Source: Tupaia tana (lineage: Eukaryota > Chordata > Mammalia > Scandentia > Tupaiidae). Taken from it: a stretch of DNA of 64,000 nt. Positions within the stretch are counted from its first letter, which is position 1. Each line of letters opens with the position of its first letter. Location of the stretch: positions 62,001-126,000 of the forward strand of contig JAKSZU010000164.1 in NCBI GenBank assembly GCA_026018925.1. Reading direction: 5' to 3'. Of the stretch, positions 9,414 through 21,338 are shown piece after piece. A program made the position numbers and the translations under genes. Below the pieces are notes generated by a model, which was not told the origin of the DNA, made no database searches, and saw nothing but the letters and a program-made list of their open reading frames with translations.

Positions 9414-12400
9414 GCAAAGCTAGTTTGGTAGGGAGCCCCCTCTGGCCTTCTGTCCCTGTCTCTGTGTCTCTGAGGACTCTGTCTCTCTCTGCTCCTGTCT
9501 CCTCATTTTTTTTTGGTAATTTTTCCTTTTTACGATTATTTTAAAGGTAGAATTTCTCTCTGGCTTTCAGCTCCATCTTTTGTTTTGTTAATAAGCCCTT
9601 CTGCTCCTTTCTCCCAGGCAGGAGAGTTGAGCCATTCTCTGAGAAGTTTCCACATGGATACTGGGAACAAGATACTTCAGGGCACAGGCGAAATGAAGAT
9701 TTTCTACTCATAATTCAGCCTCCAGCAAGCAAAGCTAGTGTGGTAGGGAGCCCCTCTGGCCTTCTATCCCTGTCTCTGTGTCTCTGAGGTCTCTGTCTCT
9801 CTCTGCTCCTGTCTCCTAATTTTTTTTTGGTAATTTTTCCTTTTTACGATTTTTTTTAAAGGTAGAATTTCTCTCTGGCTCTCACTCCATGTTTTGTTTT
9901 GTTAATAAGCCCTTCTGCTCCTTTCTCCGAGGCAGGAGAGTTGAGCCATTCTCTGAGAAGATTCCACATGGATACTGGGAACTAGATATTTCAGGGCACA
10001 GGCGAAATGAAGATTTTCTACTCATAATTCAGCCTCCAGCAAGCAAAGCTAGTGTGGTAGCGAGCCCCTCTGGCCTTCTATCCCTGTCTCTGTGTCTCTC
10101 AGATCTCTATCTCTCTCTGCTCCTGTCTCATCATTTTTTTTGGTAATTTTTCCTTTTTACGATTTTTTTTAAAGGTAGAATTTCTCTCTGGCTCTCAGCT
10201 CCATCTTTTGTTTTGTTAATAAGCCCTTCTGCTCCTTTCTCCCAGGCAGGAGAGTTGAGCCATTCTCCGAGAAGATTCCACATGGATACTGGGAACTAGA
10301 TATTTCAGGGCACAGGCGAAATGAAGATTTTCTACTCATAATTCAGCCTCCAGCAAGCAAAGCTAGTGTGGTAGGGAGCCCCTCTGGCCTTCTGTCCCTG
10401 TCTCTGTGTCTCTGAGGTCTCTGTCTCTCTCTGCTCCAGTCTCCTCATATTTTTTGGTAATTTTTCCTTTTTACGATTTTTTTAAAGGTAGAATTTCTCT
10501 CTGGCTCTCAGCTCCATCTTTTGTTTTGTTAATAAGCCCTTCTGCTCCTTTCTCCCAGGCAGGAGAGTTGAGCCATTCTCTGAGAAGTTTCCACATGGAT
10601 ACTGGGAACAAGATACTTCAGGGCACAGGCGAAATGAAGATTTTCTACTCATAATTCAGCCTCCAGCAAGCAAAGCTAGTGTGGTAGGGAGCCCCTCTGG
10701 CCTTCTATCCCTGTCTCTGTGTCTCTGAGGTCTCTGTCTCTCTCTGCTCCTGTCTCCTAATTTTTTTTGGTAATTTTTACTTTTTACGATTTTTTTAAAG
10801 GTAGAATTTCTCTCTGGCTCTCACTCCATGTTTTGTTTTGTTAATAAGCCCTTCTGCTCCTTTCTCCGAGGCAGGAGAGTTGAGCCATTCTGTGAGAAGA
10901 TTCCACATGGATACTGGGAACTAGATATTTCAGGGCACAGGCGAAATGAAGATGTTCTACTCATAATTCAGCCTCCAGCAAGAAAAGCTAGTGTGGTAGG
11001 GAGCCCCTCTGGCCTTCTATCCCTGTCTCTGTGTCTCTCAGATCTCTATCTCTCTCTGCTCCTGTCTCATCATTTTTTTTTGGTAATTTTTCCTTTTTAC
11101 GATTTTTTTAAAGGTAGAATTTCTCTCTGGCTCTCAGCTCCATCTTTTGTTTTGTTAATAAGCCCTTCTGCTCCTTTCTCCCAGGCAGGAGAGTTGAGCC
11201 ATTCTCCGAGAAGATTCCACATGGATACTGGGAACTAGATATTTCAGGGCACAGGCGAAATGAAGATTTTCTACTCATAATTCAGCCTCCAGCAAGCAAA
11301 GCTAGTGTGGTAGGGAGCCCCTCTGGCCTTCTGTCCCTGTCTCTGTGTCTCTGAGGTCTCTGTCTCTCTCTGCTCCAGTCTCCTCATTTTTTTTTTGGTA
11401 ATTTTTCCTTTTTACGATTTTTTTAAAGGTAGAATTTCTCTCTGGCTCTCAGCTCCATCTTTTGTTTTGTTAATAAGCCCTTCTGCTCCTTTCTCCCAGG
11501 CAGGAGAGTTGAGCCATTCTCTGAGAAGTTTCCACATGGATACTGGGAACTAGATATTTCAGGGCACAGGCGAAATGAAGATTTTCTACTCATAATTCAG
11601 CCTCCAGCAAGCAAAGCTAGTGTGGCAGGGAGCCCCTCTGGCCTTCTATCCCTGTCTCTGTGTCTCTGAGGTCTCTGTCTCTCTCTGCTCCAGTCTCCTC
11701 ATTTTTTTTGGTAATTTTTCCTTTTTACGATTTTTTTAAAGGTAGAATTTCTCTCTGGCTCTCAGCTCCATCTTTTGTTTTGTTAATAAGCCCTTCTGCT
11801 CCTTTCTCCCAGGCAGGAGAGTTGAGCCATTCTCTGAGAAGATTCCACATGGATACTGGGAACTAGATATTTCAGGGCACAGGCGAAATGAAGATTTTCT
11901 ACTCATAATTCAGCCTCCAGCAAGCAAAGCTAGTGTGGTAGGGAGCCCCTCTGGCCTTCTATCCCTGTCTCTGTGTCTCTGAGGTCTCTGTCTCTCTCTG
12001 CTCCTGTCTCCTCATTATTTTTTTTGGTAATTTTTCTTTTTGCGGTTTTTTTAAAGGTAGAATTTCTCTCTGGCTCGCAGCTCCATCTTTTGTTTTGTTA
12101 ATAAGCCCTTCTGCTCCTTTCTCCCAGGCAGGAGAGTTGAGCCATTCTCTGAGAAGATTCCACATGGATACTGGGAACTAGATATTTCAGGGCACATGCG
12201 AAATGAAGATTTTCTACTCATAATTCAGCCTCCAGCAAGCAAAGCTAGTGTGGTAGGGAGCCCCTCTTGCCTTCTATCCCTGTCTCTGTGTCTCTGAGGT
12301 CTCTGTCTCTCTCTTCTCCAGTCTCCTCATTTTTTGTTGGTAAGTTTTCCTTTTTACGATTTTTTTAAAGGTAGAATTTCTCTCTGGCTCTCAGCTCCAT

Positions 12401-15375
12401 CTTTTGTTTGGTTAATAAGCCCTTCTGCTCCTATCTCCCAGGCAGGACAGTTGAGCCATTCTCTGAGAAGATTCCACATGGATACTGGGAACTAGATATT
12501 TCAGGGCACAGGCGAAATGAAGATTTTCTTCTCATAATTCAGCCTCCAGTAAGCAAAGCTAGTTTGGTAGGGAGCCCCTCTGGCCTTCTGTCCCTGTCTC
12601 TGTGTCTCTGAGGTCTCTGTCTCTCTCTGCTCCTGTCTCCTCATTTTTTTTTGGTAATTTTTCCTTTTTACGATTTTTTTAAAGGTAGAATTTCTCTCTG
12701 GCTCTCAGCTCCATCTTTTGTTTTGTTAATAAGCCCTTCTGCTCCTTTCTCCCAGGAAGGAGAGTTGAGCCATTCTCTGAGAAGGTTCCACATGGATACT
12801 GGGAACTAGATATTTCAGGGCACAGGCGAAATGAAGATTTTCTACTCATAATTCAGCCTCCAGCAAGCAAAGCTAGTGTGGTAGCGAGCCCCTCTGGCCT
12901 TCTATCCCTGTCTCTGTGTCTCTGCGATCTCTATCTCTCTCTGCTCCTGTCTCATCCTTTTTTTTGGTAATTTTTCCTTTTTACGATTTTTTTAAAGGTA
13001 GAATTTCTCTCTGGCTCTCAGCTCCATCTTTTGTTTTGTTAATAAGCCCTTCTGCTCCTTTCTCCCAGGCAGGAGAGTTGAGCCATTCTCCGAGAAGATT
13101 CCACATGGATATTGGGAACTAGATATTTCAGGGCACAGGCGAAATGAAGATTTTCTACTCATAATTCAGCCTCCAGCAAGCAAAGCTAGTGTGGTAGGGA
13201 GCCCCTCTGGCCTTCTGTCCCTGTCTCTGTGTCTCTGAGGTCTCTGTCTCTCTCTGCTCCAGTCTCCTCATTTTTTTTTGGTAATTTTTCCTTTTTACGA
13301 TTTTTTTAAAGGTAGAATTTCTCTCTGGCTCTCAGCTCCATCTTTTGTTTTTGTTAATAAGCCCTTCTGCTCCTTTCTCCCAGGCAGGAGAGTTGAGCCA
13401 TTCTCTGAGAAGTTTCCACATGGATACTGGGAACAAGATACTTCAGGGCACAGGCGAAATGAAGATTTTCTACTCATAATTCAGCCTCCAGCAAGCAAAG
13501 CTAGTGTGGTAGGGAGCCCCTCTGGCCTTCTATCCCTGTCTCTGTGTCTCTGAGGTCTCTGTCTCTCTCTGCTCCTGTCTCCTAATTTTTTTTGGTAATT
13601 TTTTCCTTTTTACGATTTTTTTAAAGGTAGAATTTCTCTCTGGCTCTCACTCCATGTTTTGTTTTGTTAATAAGCCCTTCTGCTCCTTTCTCCGAGGCAG
13701 GAGAGTTGAGCCATTCTCTGAGAAGATTCCACATGGATACTGGGAACTAGATATTTCAGGTCACAGGCGAAATGAAGATTTTCTACTCATAATTCAGCCT
13801 CCAGCAAGCAAAGCTAGTGTGGTAGCGAGCCCCTCTGGCCTTCTATCCCTGTCTCTGTGTCTCTCAGATCTCTATCTCTCTCTGCTCCTGTCTCATCATT
13901 TTTTTTGGTAATTTTTCCTTTTTACGATTTTTTTAAAGGTAGAATTTCTCTCTGGCTCTCAGCTCCATCTTTTGTTTTGTTAATAAGCCCTTCTGCTCCT
14001 TTCTCCCAGGCAGGAGAGTTGAGCCATTCTCTGAGAAGATTCCACATGGATACTGGGAACTAGTTACTTCAGGGCACAGGCGAAATGAAGATTTTCTACT
14101 CATAATTCAGCCTCCAGCAAGCAAAGCTAGTGTGGTAGGGAGCCCGTCTGGCCTTCTATCCCTGTCTCTGTGTCTCTGAGGTCTCTGTCTCTCTCTGCTC
14201 CTGTCTCCTCATTATTTTTTTGGTAATTTTTCTTTTTGCGGTTTTTTTAAAGGTAGAATTTCTCTCTGGCTCGCAGCTCCATCTTTTGTTTTGTTAATAA
14301 GCCCTTCTGCTCCTTTCTCCCAGGCAGGAGAGTTGAGCCATTCTCTGAGAAGATTCCACATGGATACTGGGAACTAGATATTTCAGGGCACATGCGAAAT
14401 GAAGATTTTCTACTCATAATTCAGCCTCCAGCAAGCAAAGCTAGTGTGGTAGGGAGCCCCTCTGGCCTTCTATCCCTGTCTCTGTGTCTCTGAGGTCTCT
14501 GTCTCTCTCTGCTCCAGTCTCCTCATTTTTTGTTGGTAAGTTTTCCTTTTTACGATTTTTTTAAAGGTAGAATTTCTCTCTGGCTCTCAGCTCCATCTTT
14601 TGTTTGGTTAATAAGCCCTTCTGCTCCTATCTCCCAGGCAGGACAGTTGAGCCATTCTCTGAGAAGATTCCACATGGATACTGGGAACTAGATATTTCAG
14701 GGCACAGGCGAAATGAAGATTTTCTTCTCATAATTCAGCCTCCAGTAAGCAAAGCTAGTTTGGTAGGGAGCCCCTCTGGCCTTCTGTCCCTGTCTCTGTG
14801 TCTCTGAGGTCTCTGTCTCTCTCTGCTCCTGTCTCCTCATTTTTTTTTGGTAATTTTTCCTTTTTACGATTTTTTTAAAGGTAGAATTTCTCTCTGGCTC
14901 TCAGCTCCATCTTTTGTTTTGTTAATAAGCCCTTCTGCTCCTTTCTCCCAGGCAGGAGAGTTGAGCCATTCTCTGAGAAGGTTCCACATGGATACTGGGA
15001 ACTAGATATTTCAGGGCACAGGCGAAATGAAGATTTTCTACTCATAATTCAGCCTCCAGCAAGCAAAGCTAGTGTGGTAGCGAGCACCTCTGGCCTTCTA
15101 TCCCTGTCTCTGTGTCTCTGAGATCTCTATCTCTCTCTGCTCCTGTCTCATCATTTTTTTTGGTAATTTTTCCTTTTTACGATTTTTTTAAAGGTAGAAT
15201 TTCTCTCTGGCTCTCAGCTCCATCTTTTGTTTTGTTAATAAGCCCTTCTGCTCCTTTCTCCCAGGCAGGAGAGTTGAGCCATTCTCCGAGAAGATTCCAC
15301 ATGGATACTGGGAACTAGATATTTCAGGGCACAGGCGAAATGAAGATTTTCTACTCATAATTCAGCCTCCAGCAA
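9414..15375 (+). repeat. 19-monomer HOR, copy 2 (~5.96 kb)
   Basis: This repeats copy 1 monomer for monomer, with the same private variants, at +5961 to +5967 bp. Differences are few: T-tract lengths, one extra T in the TTTTGTT block near 13350, CACATGG here versus CTCATGG in copy 1 near 6824, and CATGCGAAAT here versus CATGGGAAAT near 6231. The final monomer (15063-15375) is a full K-class copy, unlike the hybrid that ends copy 1. The next monomer at 15376 is class P rather than L, so the tandem series stops after two units. Confidence 0.92.
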
Positions 15376-16631
15376 GCAAAGCTAGTGTGGTAGGGAGCCC
15401 CTCTGGCCTTCTGTCCCTGTCTCTGTGTCTCTGAGGTCTCTGTCTCTCTCTGCTCCAGTCTCCTCATTTTTTTTTGGTAATTTTTCCTTTTTACGATTTT
15501 TTTAAAGGTAGAATTTCTCTCTGGCTCTCAGCTCCATCTTTTGTTTTGTTAATAAGCCCTTCTGCTCCTTTCTCCCAGGCAGGAGAGTTGAGCCATTCTC
15601 TGAGTAATTTCCACATGGATACTGGGAACTAGATATTTCAGGGCACAGGCGAAATGAAGATTTTCTACTCATAATTCAGCCTCCAGCAAGCAAAGCTAGT
15701 GTGGCAGGGAGCCCCTCTGGCCTTCTATCCCTGTCTCTGTGTCTCTGAGGTCTCTGTCTCTCTCCGCTCCAGTCTCCTCATTTTTTTTGGTAATTTTTCC
15801 TTTTTACGATTTTTTTAAAGGTAGAATTTCTCTCTGGCTCTCAGCTCCATCTTTTGTTTTGTTAATAAGCCCTTCTGCTCCTTTCTCCCAGGCAGGAGAG
15901 TTGGAGCCATTCTCTGAGAAGATTCCACATGGATACTGGGAACTAGATATTTCAGGGCACAGGCGAAATGAAGATTTTCTACTCATAATTCAGCCTCCAG
16001 CAAGCAAAGCTAGTGTGGTAGGGAGCCCCTCTGGCCTTCTATCCCTGTCTCTGTGTCTCTGAGGTCTCTGTCTCTCTCTGCTCCTGTCTCCTCATTATTT
16101 TTTTGGTAATTTTTCTTTTTGCGGTTTTTTTAAAGGTAGAATTTCTCTCTGGCTCGCAGCTCCATCTTTTGTTTTGTTAATAAGCACTTCTGCTCCTTTC
16201 TCCCAGGCAGGAGAGTTGAGCCATTCTCTGAGAATTTTCCACATGGATACTGGGAACTAGATATTTCAGGGCACATGCGAAATGAAGATTTTCTACTCAT
16301 AATTCAGCCTCCAGCAAGCAAAGCTAGTGTGGTAGGGAGCCCCTCTGGCCTTCTATCCCTGTCTCTGTGTCTCTGAGGTCTCTGTCTCTCTCTGCTCCAG
16401 TCTCCTCATTTTTTGTTGGTAAGTTTTCCTTTTTACGATTTTTTTAAAGGTAGAATTTCTCTCTGGCTCTCAGCTCCATCTTTTGTTTGGTTAATAAGCC
16501 CTTCTGCTCCTATCTCCCAGGCAGGAGAGTTGAGCCATTCTCTGAGAAGGTTCCACATGGATACTGGGAACTAGATATTTCAGGGCACAGGCGAAATGAA
16601 GATTTTCTTCTCATAATTCAGCCTCCAGTAA

Positions 16632-16945
16632 GCAAAGCTAGTTTGGTAGGGAGCCCCTCTGGCCTTCTGTCCCTGTCTCTGTGTCTCTGAGGTCTCTGTC
16701 TCTCTCTGCTCCTGTCTCCTCATTTTTTTTTGGTAATTTTTCCTTTTTACGATTTTTTTAAAGGTAGAATTTCTCTCTGGCTCTCAGCTCCATCTTTTGT
16801 TTTGTTAATAAGCCCTTCTGCTCCTTTCTCCCAGGCAGGAGAGTTGAGCCATTCTCTGAGAAGTTTCCACATGGATACGGGGAACTAGATATTTCAGGGC
16901 ACCGGCGAAATGAAGATTATCTACCCATAATTCATCCTCCAGCAA
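16632..16945 (+). repeat. Hybrid R/G monomer
   Basis: The left part is R class (GCTAGTTTGG, CTGTCCCTG). The right part switches to G-class marks: CACCGGCG, ATTATCTACCCATAATTC and CATCCTCC. The following monomer begins with the H mark GTGATTGGGAGC, which normally follows a G-type tail, so the switch reset the downstream order. Confidence 0.78.
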
Positions 16946-17258
16946 GCAAAGCTAGTGTGATTGGGAGCCCCTCTCGCCTTCTATCCCTGTCTCTGTGTCT
17001 CTGAGGTCTCTGTCTCTCTCTGCTCCTGTCTCCTCATTTTTTTTGGTAATTTTTCCTTTTTACGATTTTTTTAAAGGTAGAATTTCTCTCTGGCTCTCAG
17101 CTCCATATTTTGTTTTGTTAATAAGCCCTTCTGCTCCTTTCTCCCAGTCAGGAGAGTTGAGCCATTCTCTGAGAAGATTCCACATGGATACTGGGAACTA
17201 GATATTTCAGGGCACAGGCAAAATGAAGATTTTCTACTCATAATTCAGCCTCCAGCAA

Positions 17259-17574
17259 GCAAAGCTAGTGTGGTAAGGAGCCCCTCTGGCCTTCTATCCC
17301 TGTCTCTGTGTCTCTGAGTTCTCTGTATATATCTGCTCCTGTCTCCTCATTTTTTTTTTGGTAATTTTTCCTTTTTTACGATTTTTTTAAAGGTAGAATT
17401 TCTCTCTGGCTCTCAGCTCCATCTTTTGTTTTGTTAATAAGCCCTTCTGCTCCTTTCTGCCAGGCAGGAGAGTTGAGCGATTCTCTGAGAAGATTCCACA
17501 TGGATACTGGGAACTAGATATTTCAGGGCACCGGCGAAATGAAGATTATCTACCCATAATTCATCCTCCAGCAA
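17259..17574 (+). repeat. Hybrid I/G monomer
   Basis: The left part carries the I-class TAAGGAGCC and GTATATATCTG. The right part lacks the I marks (GAGAGATGAGC, GAGATGATTCC) and instead has the G marks TCTGCCAGG, GAGCGATTC and CACCGGCG. The next monomer again starts as class H. Confidence 0.78.
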
Positions 17575-17886
17575 GCAAAGCTAGTGTGATTGGGAGCCCC
17601 TCTCGCCTTCTATCCCTGTCTCTGTGTCTCTGAGGTCTCTGTCTCTCTCTGCTCCTGTCTCCTCTTTTTTTTGGTAATTTTTCCTTTTTACGATTTTTTT
17701 AAAGGTAGAATTTCTCTCTGGCTCTCAGCTCCATCTTTTGTTTTGTTAATAAGCCCTTCTGCTCCTTTCTCCCAGGCAGGAGAGTTGAGCCATTCTCCGA
17801 GAAGATTCCACATGGATACTGGGAACTAGATATTTCAGGGCACAGGCGAAATGAAGATTTTCTACTCATAATTCAGCCTCCAGCAA
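17575..17886 (+). repeat. Hybrid H/K monomer
   Basis: It begins with the H marks GTGATTGGGAGC and CTCTCGCC but ends with the K-class TTCTCCGAGAAG and a normal GGCGAAAT, not the H-class GGCAAAAT or CCCAGTCAGG. After it the order resumes with class P, which normally follows K. Confidence 0.76.
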
Positions 17887-20393
17887 GCAAAGCTAGTGTG
17901 GTAGGGAGCCCCTCTGGCCTTCTTTCCCTGTCTCTGTGTCTCTGAGGTCTCTGTCTCTCTCTGCTCAGGTCTCCTCATTTTTTTTGGTAATTTTTCCTTT
18001 TTACGATTTTTTTAAAGGTAGAATTTCTCTCTGGCTCTCAGCTCCATCTTTTGTTTTGTTAATAAGCCCTTCTGCTCCTTTCTCCCAGGCAGGAGAGTTG
18101 AGCCATTCTCTGAGAAGTTTCCACATGGATACTGGGAACTAGATATTTCAGGGCACATGCGAAATGAAGATTTTCTACTCATAATTCAGCCTCCAGCAAG
18201 CAAAGCTAGTGTGGTAGGGAGCCCCTCTGGCCTTCTATCCCTGTCTCTGTGTCTCTGAGGTCTCTGTCTCTCTCTGCTCCTGTCTCCTCATTTTTTGTTG
18301 GTAAGTTTTCCTTTTTACGATTTTTTTAAAGGTAGAATTTCTCTCTGGCTCTCAGCTCCATCTTTTGTTTGGTTAATAAGCCCTTCTGCTCCTATCTCCC
18401 AGGCAGGAGAGTTGAGCCATTCTCTGAGAAGATTCCACATGGATACTGGGAACTAGATATTTCAGGGCACAGGCGAAATGAAGATTTTCTTCTCATAATT
18501 CAGCCTCCAGCAAGCAAAGCTAGTGTGGTAGGGAGCCCCTCTGGCCTTCTATCCCTGTCTCTGTGTCTCTGAGGTCTCTGTCTCTCTCTGCTCCTGTCTC
18601 CTAATTTTTTTTGGTAATTTTTCCTTTTTACGATTTTTTTAAAGGTAGAATTTCTCTCTGGCTCTCACTCCATGTTTTGTTTTGATAATAAGCCCTTCTG
18701 CTCCTTTCTCCGAGGCAGGAGAGTTGAGCCATTCTCTGAGAAGATTCCACATGGATACTGGGAACTAGATATTTCAGGGCACAGGCGAAATGAAGATTTT
18801 CTACTCATAATTCAGCCTCCAGCAAGCAAAGCTAGTGTGGTAGCGAGCCCCTCTGGCCTTCTATCCCTGTCTCTGTGTCTCTCAGATCTCTATCTCTCTC
18901 TGCTCCTGTCTCATCATTTTTTTTGGTAATTTTTCCTTTTTACGATTTTTTTAAAGGTAGAATTTCTCTCTGGCTCTCAGCTCCATCTTTTGTTTTGTTA
19001 ATAAGCCCTTCTGCTCCTTTCTCCCAGGCAGGAGAGTTGAGCCATTCTCCGAGAAGATTCCACATGGATACTGGGAACTAGATATTTCAGGGCACAGGCG
19101 AAATGAAGATTTTCTACTCATAATTCAGCCTCCAGCAAGCAAAGCTAGTGTGGTAGGGAGCCCCTCTGGCCTTCTGTCCCTGTCTCTGTGTCTCTGAGGT
19201 CTCTGTCTCTCTCTGCTCCAGTCTCCTCATTTTTTTTTGGTAATTTTTCCTTTTTACGATTTTTTTAAAGGTAGAATTTCTCTCTGGCTCTCAGCTCCAT
19301 CTTTTGTTTTGTTAATAAGCCCTTCTGCTCCTTTCTCCCAGGCAGGAGAGTTGAGCCATTCTCTGAGAAGTTTCCACGTGGATACTGGGAACTAGATATT
19401 TCAGGGCACAGGCGAAATGAAGATTTTCTACTCATAATTCAGCCTCCAGCAAGCAAAGCTAGTGTGGCAGGGAGCCCCTCTGGCCTTCTATCCCTGTCTC
19501 TGTGTCTCTGAGGTCTCTGTCTCTCTCTGCTCCAGTCTCCTCATTTTTTTTGGTAATTTTTCCTTTTTACGATTTTTTTAAAGGTAGAATTTCTCTCTGG
19601 CTCTCAGCTCCATCTTTTGTTTTGTTAATAAGCCCTTCTGCTCCTTTCTCCCAGGCAGGAGAGTTGAGCCATTCTCTGAGAAGATTCCACATGGATACTG
19701 GGAACTAGATATTTCATGGCACAGGCGAAATGAAGATTTTCTACTCATAATTCAGCCTCCAGCAAGCAAAGCTAGTGTGGTAGGGAGCCCCTCTGGCCTT
19801 CTATCCCTGTCTCTGTGTCTCTGAGGTCTCTGTCTCTCTCTGCTCCTGTCTCCTCATTATTTTTTTGGTAATTTTTCTTTTTGCGGTTTTTTTAAAGGTA
19901 GAATTTCTCTCTGGCTCGCAGCTCCATCTTTTGTTTTGTTAATAAGCCCTTCTGCTCCTTTCTCCCAGGCAGGAGAGTTGAGCCATTCTCTGAGAAGATT
20001 CCACATGGATCCTGGGAACTAGATATTTCAGGGCACATGCGAAATGAAGATTTTCTACTCATAATTCAGCCTCCAGCAAGCAAAGCTAGTGTGGTAGGGA
20101 GCCCCTCTGGCCTTCTATCCCTGTCTCTGTGTCTCTGAGGTCTCTGTCTCTCTCTGCTCCAGTCTCCTCATTTTTTGTTGGTAAGTTTTCCTTTTTACGA
20201 TTTTTTTAAAGGTAGAATTTCTCTCTGGCTCTCAGCTCCATCTTTTGTTTGGTTAATAAGCCCTTCTGCTCCTATCTCCCAGGCAGGACAGTTGAGCCAT
20301 TCTCTGAGAAGATTCCACATGGATACTGGGAACTAGATATTTCAGGGCACAGGCGGAATGACGATTTTCTTCTCATAATTCAGCCTCCAGTAA

Positions 20394-20707
20394 GCAAAGC
20401 TAGTTTGGTAGGGAGCCCCTCTGGCCTTCTGTCCCTGTCTCTGTGTCTCTGAGGTCTCTGTCTCTCTCTGCTCCTGTCTCCTCATTTTTTTTTGGTAATT
20501 TTTCCTTTTTACGATTTTTTTAAAGGTAGAATTTCTCTCTGGCTCTCAGCTCCATCTTTTGTTTTGTTAATAAGCCCTTCTGCTCCTTTCTCCCAGTCAG
20601 GAGAGTTGAGCCATTCTCTGAGAAGATTCCACATGGATACTGGGAACTAGATATTTCAGGGCACAGGCAAAATGAAGATTTTCTACTCATAATTAAGCCT
20701 CCAGCAA
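20394..20707 (+). repeat. Hybrid R/H monomer
   Basis: The left side is R class (GCTAGTTTGG, CTGTCCCTG). The right side has the H marks CCCAGTCAGG and GGCAAAATG. It is followed by I and J, the usual successors of H, consistent with an exchange inside one monomer. Confidence 0.76.
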
Positions 20708-21338
20708 GCAAAGCTAGTGTGGTAAGGAGCCCCTCTGGCCTTCTATCCCTGTCACTGTGTCTCTGAGTTCTCTGTATATATCTGCTCATGTCTCCTCATT
20801 TTTTTTTGGTAATTTTTCCTTTTTTACGATTTTTTTAAAGGTAGAATTTCTCTCTGGCTCTTACCTCCATCTTTTGTTTTGTTAATAAGCCCTTCTGCTC
20901 ATTTCTCCCAGGCAGGAGAGATGAGCCATTCTCTGAGATGATTCCACATGGATACTGGGAAATAGATATTTCAGGGCACAGGCGAAATAAAGATTTTCTA
21001 CTCATAATTCAGCCTCCAGCAAGCAAAGCTAGTGTGGTAGGGAGCCCCCTTGGCCTTCTATCACTGTCTCTGTTTATCTGAGGTCTCTGTCTCTCTCTGC
21101 TCCTTTCTCCTCATTTTTTTTTCGGTAATTTTTTCCTTTTTACGATTTTTTTAAAGGTAGAATTTCTCTCTGGCTCTCAGCTCCATCTTTTGTTTTGTTA
21201 ATAAGCCCTTCTGCTCCTTTCTCCCAGGCAGTAGAGTTGAGCCATTCTCTGAGAAGATTCCACATGGATACTGGGAACTAGATATTTCAGGGCACATGCG
21301 AAATGAAGATTTTCTACTCATAATTCAGCCTCCAGCAA

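Larger units (their letters stand above)
15376..21338 (+). repeat. Mosaic block, 19 monomers with several hybrid monomers
   Basis: Order is P Q D E R/G H I/G H/K P E F K P Q D E R/H I J. The cassette P-Q-D-E-R appears twice, and H and I classes are mixed in. Four monomers are clear left/right chimeras (16632-16945, 17259-17574, 17575-17886 and 20394-20707), a higher density than anywhere else in the window. The block is 19 monomers long like the HOR to its left, but the order differs, so it is not a third copy. Confidence 0.82.

Noticed and set aside
15376-21338. Third copy of the 19-mer HOR (it is also 19 monomers long)
   Set aside because: The class order (P Q D E R/G H I/G H/K ...) does not match the 19-mer. 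The equal length appears to be coincidence.
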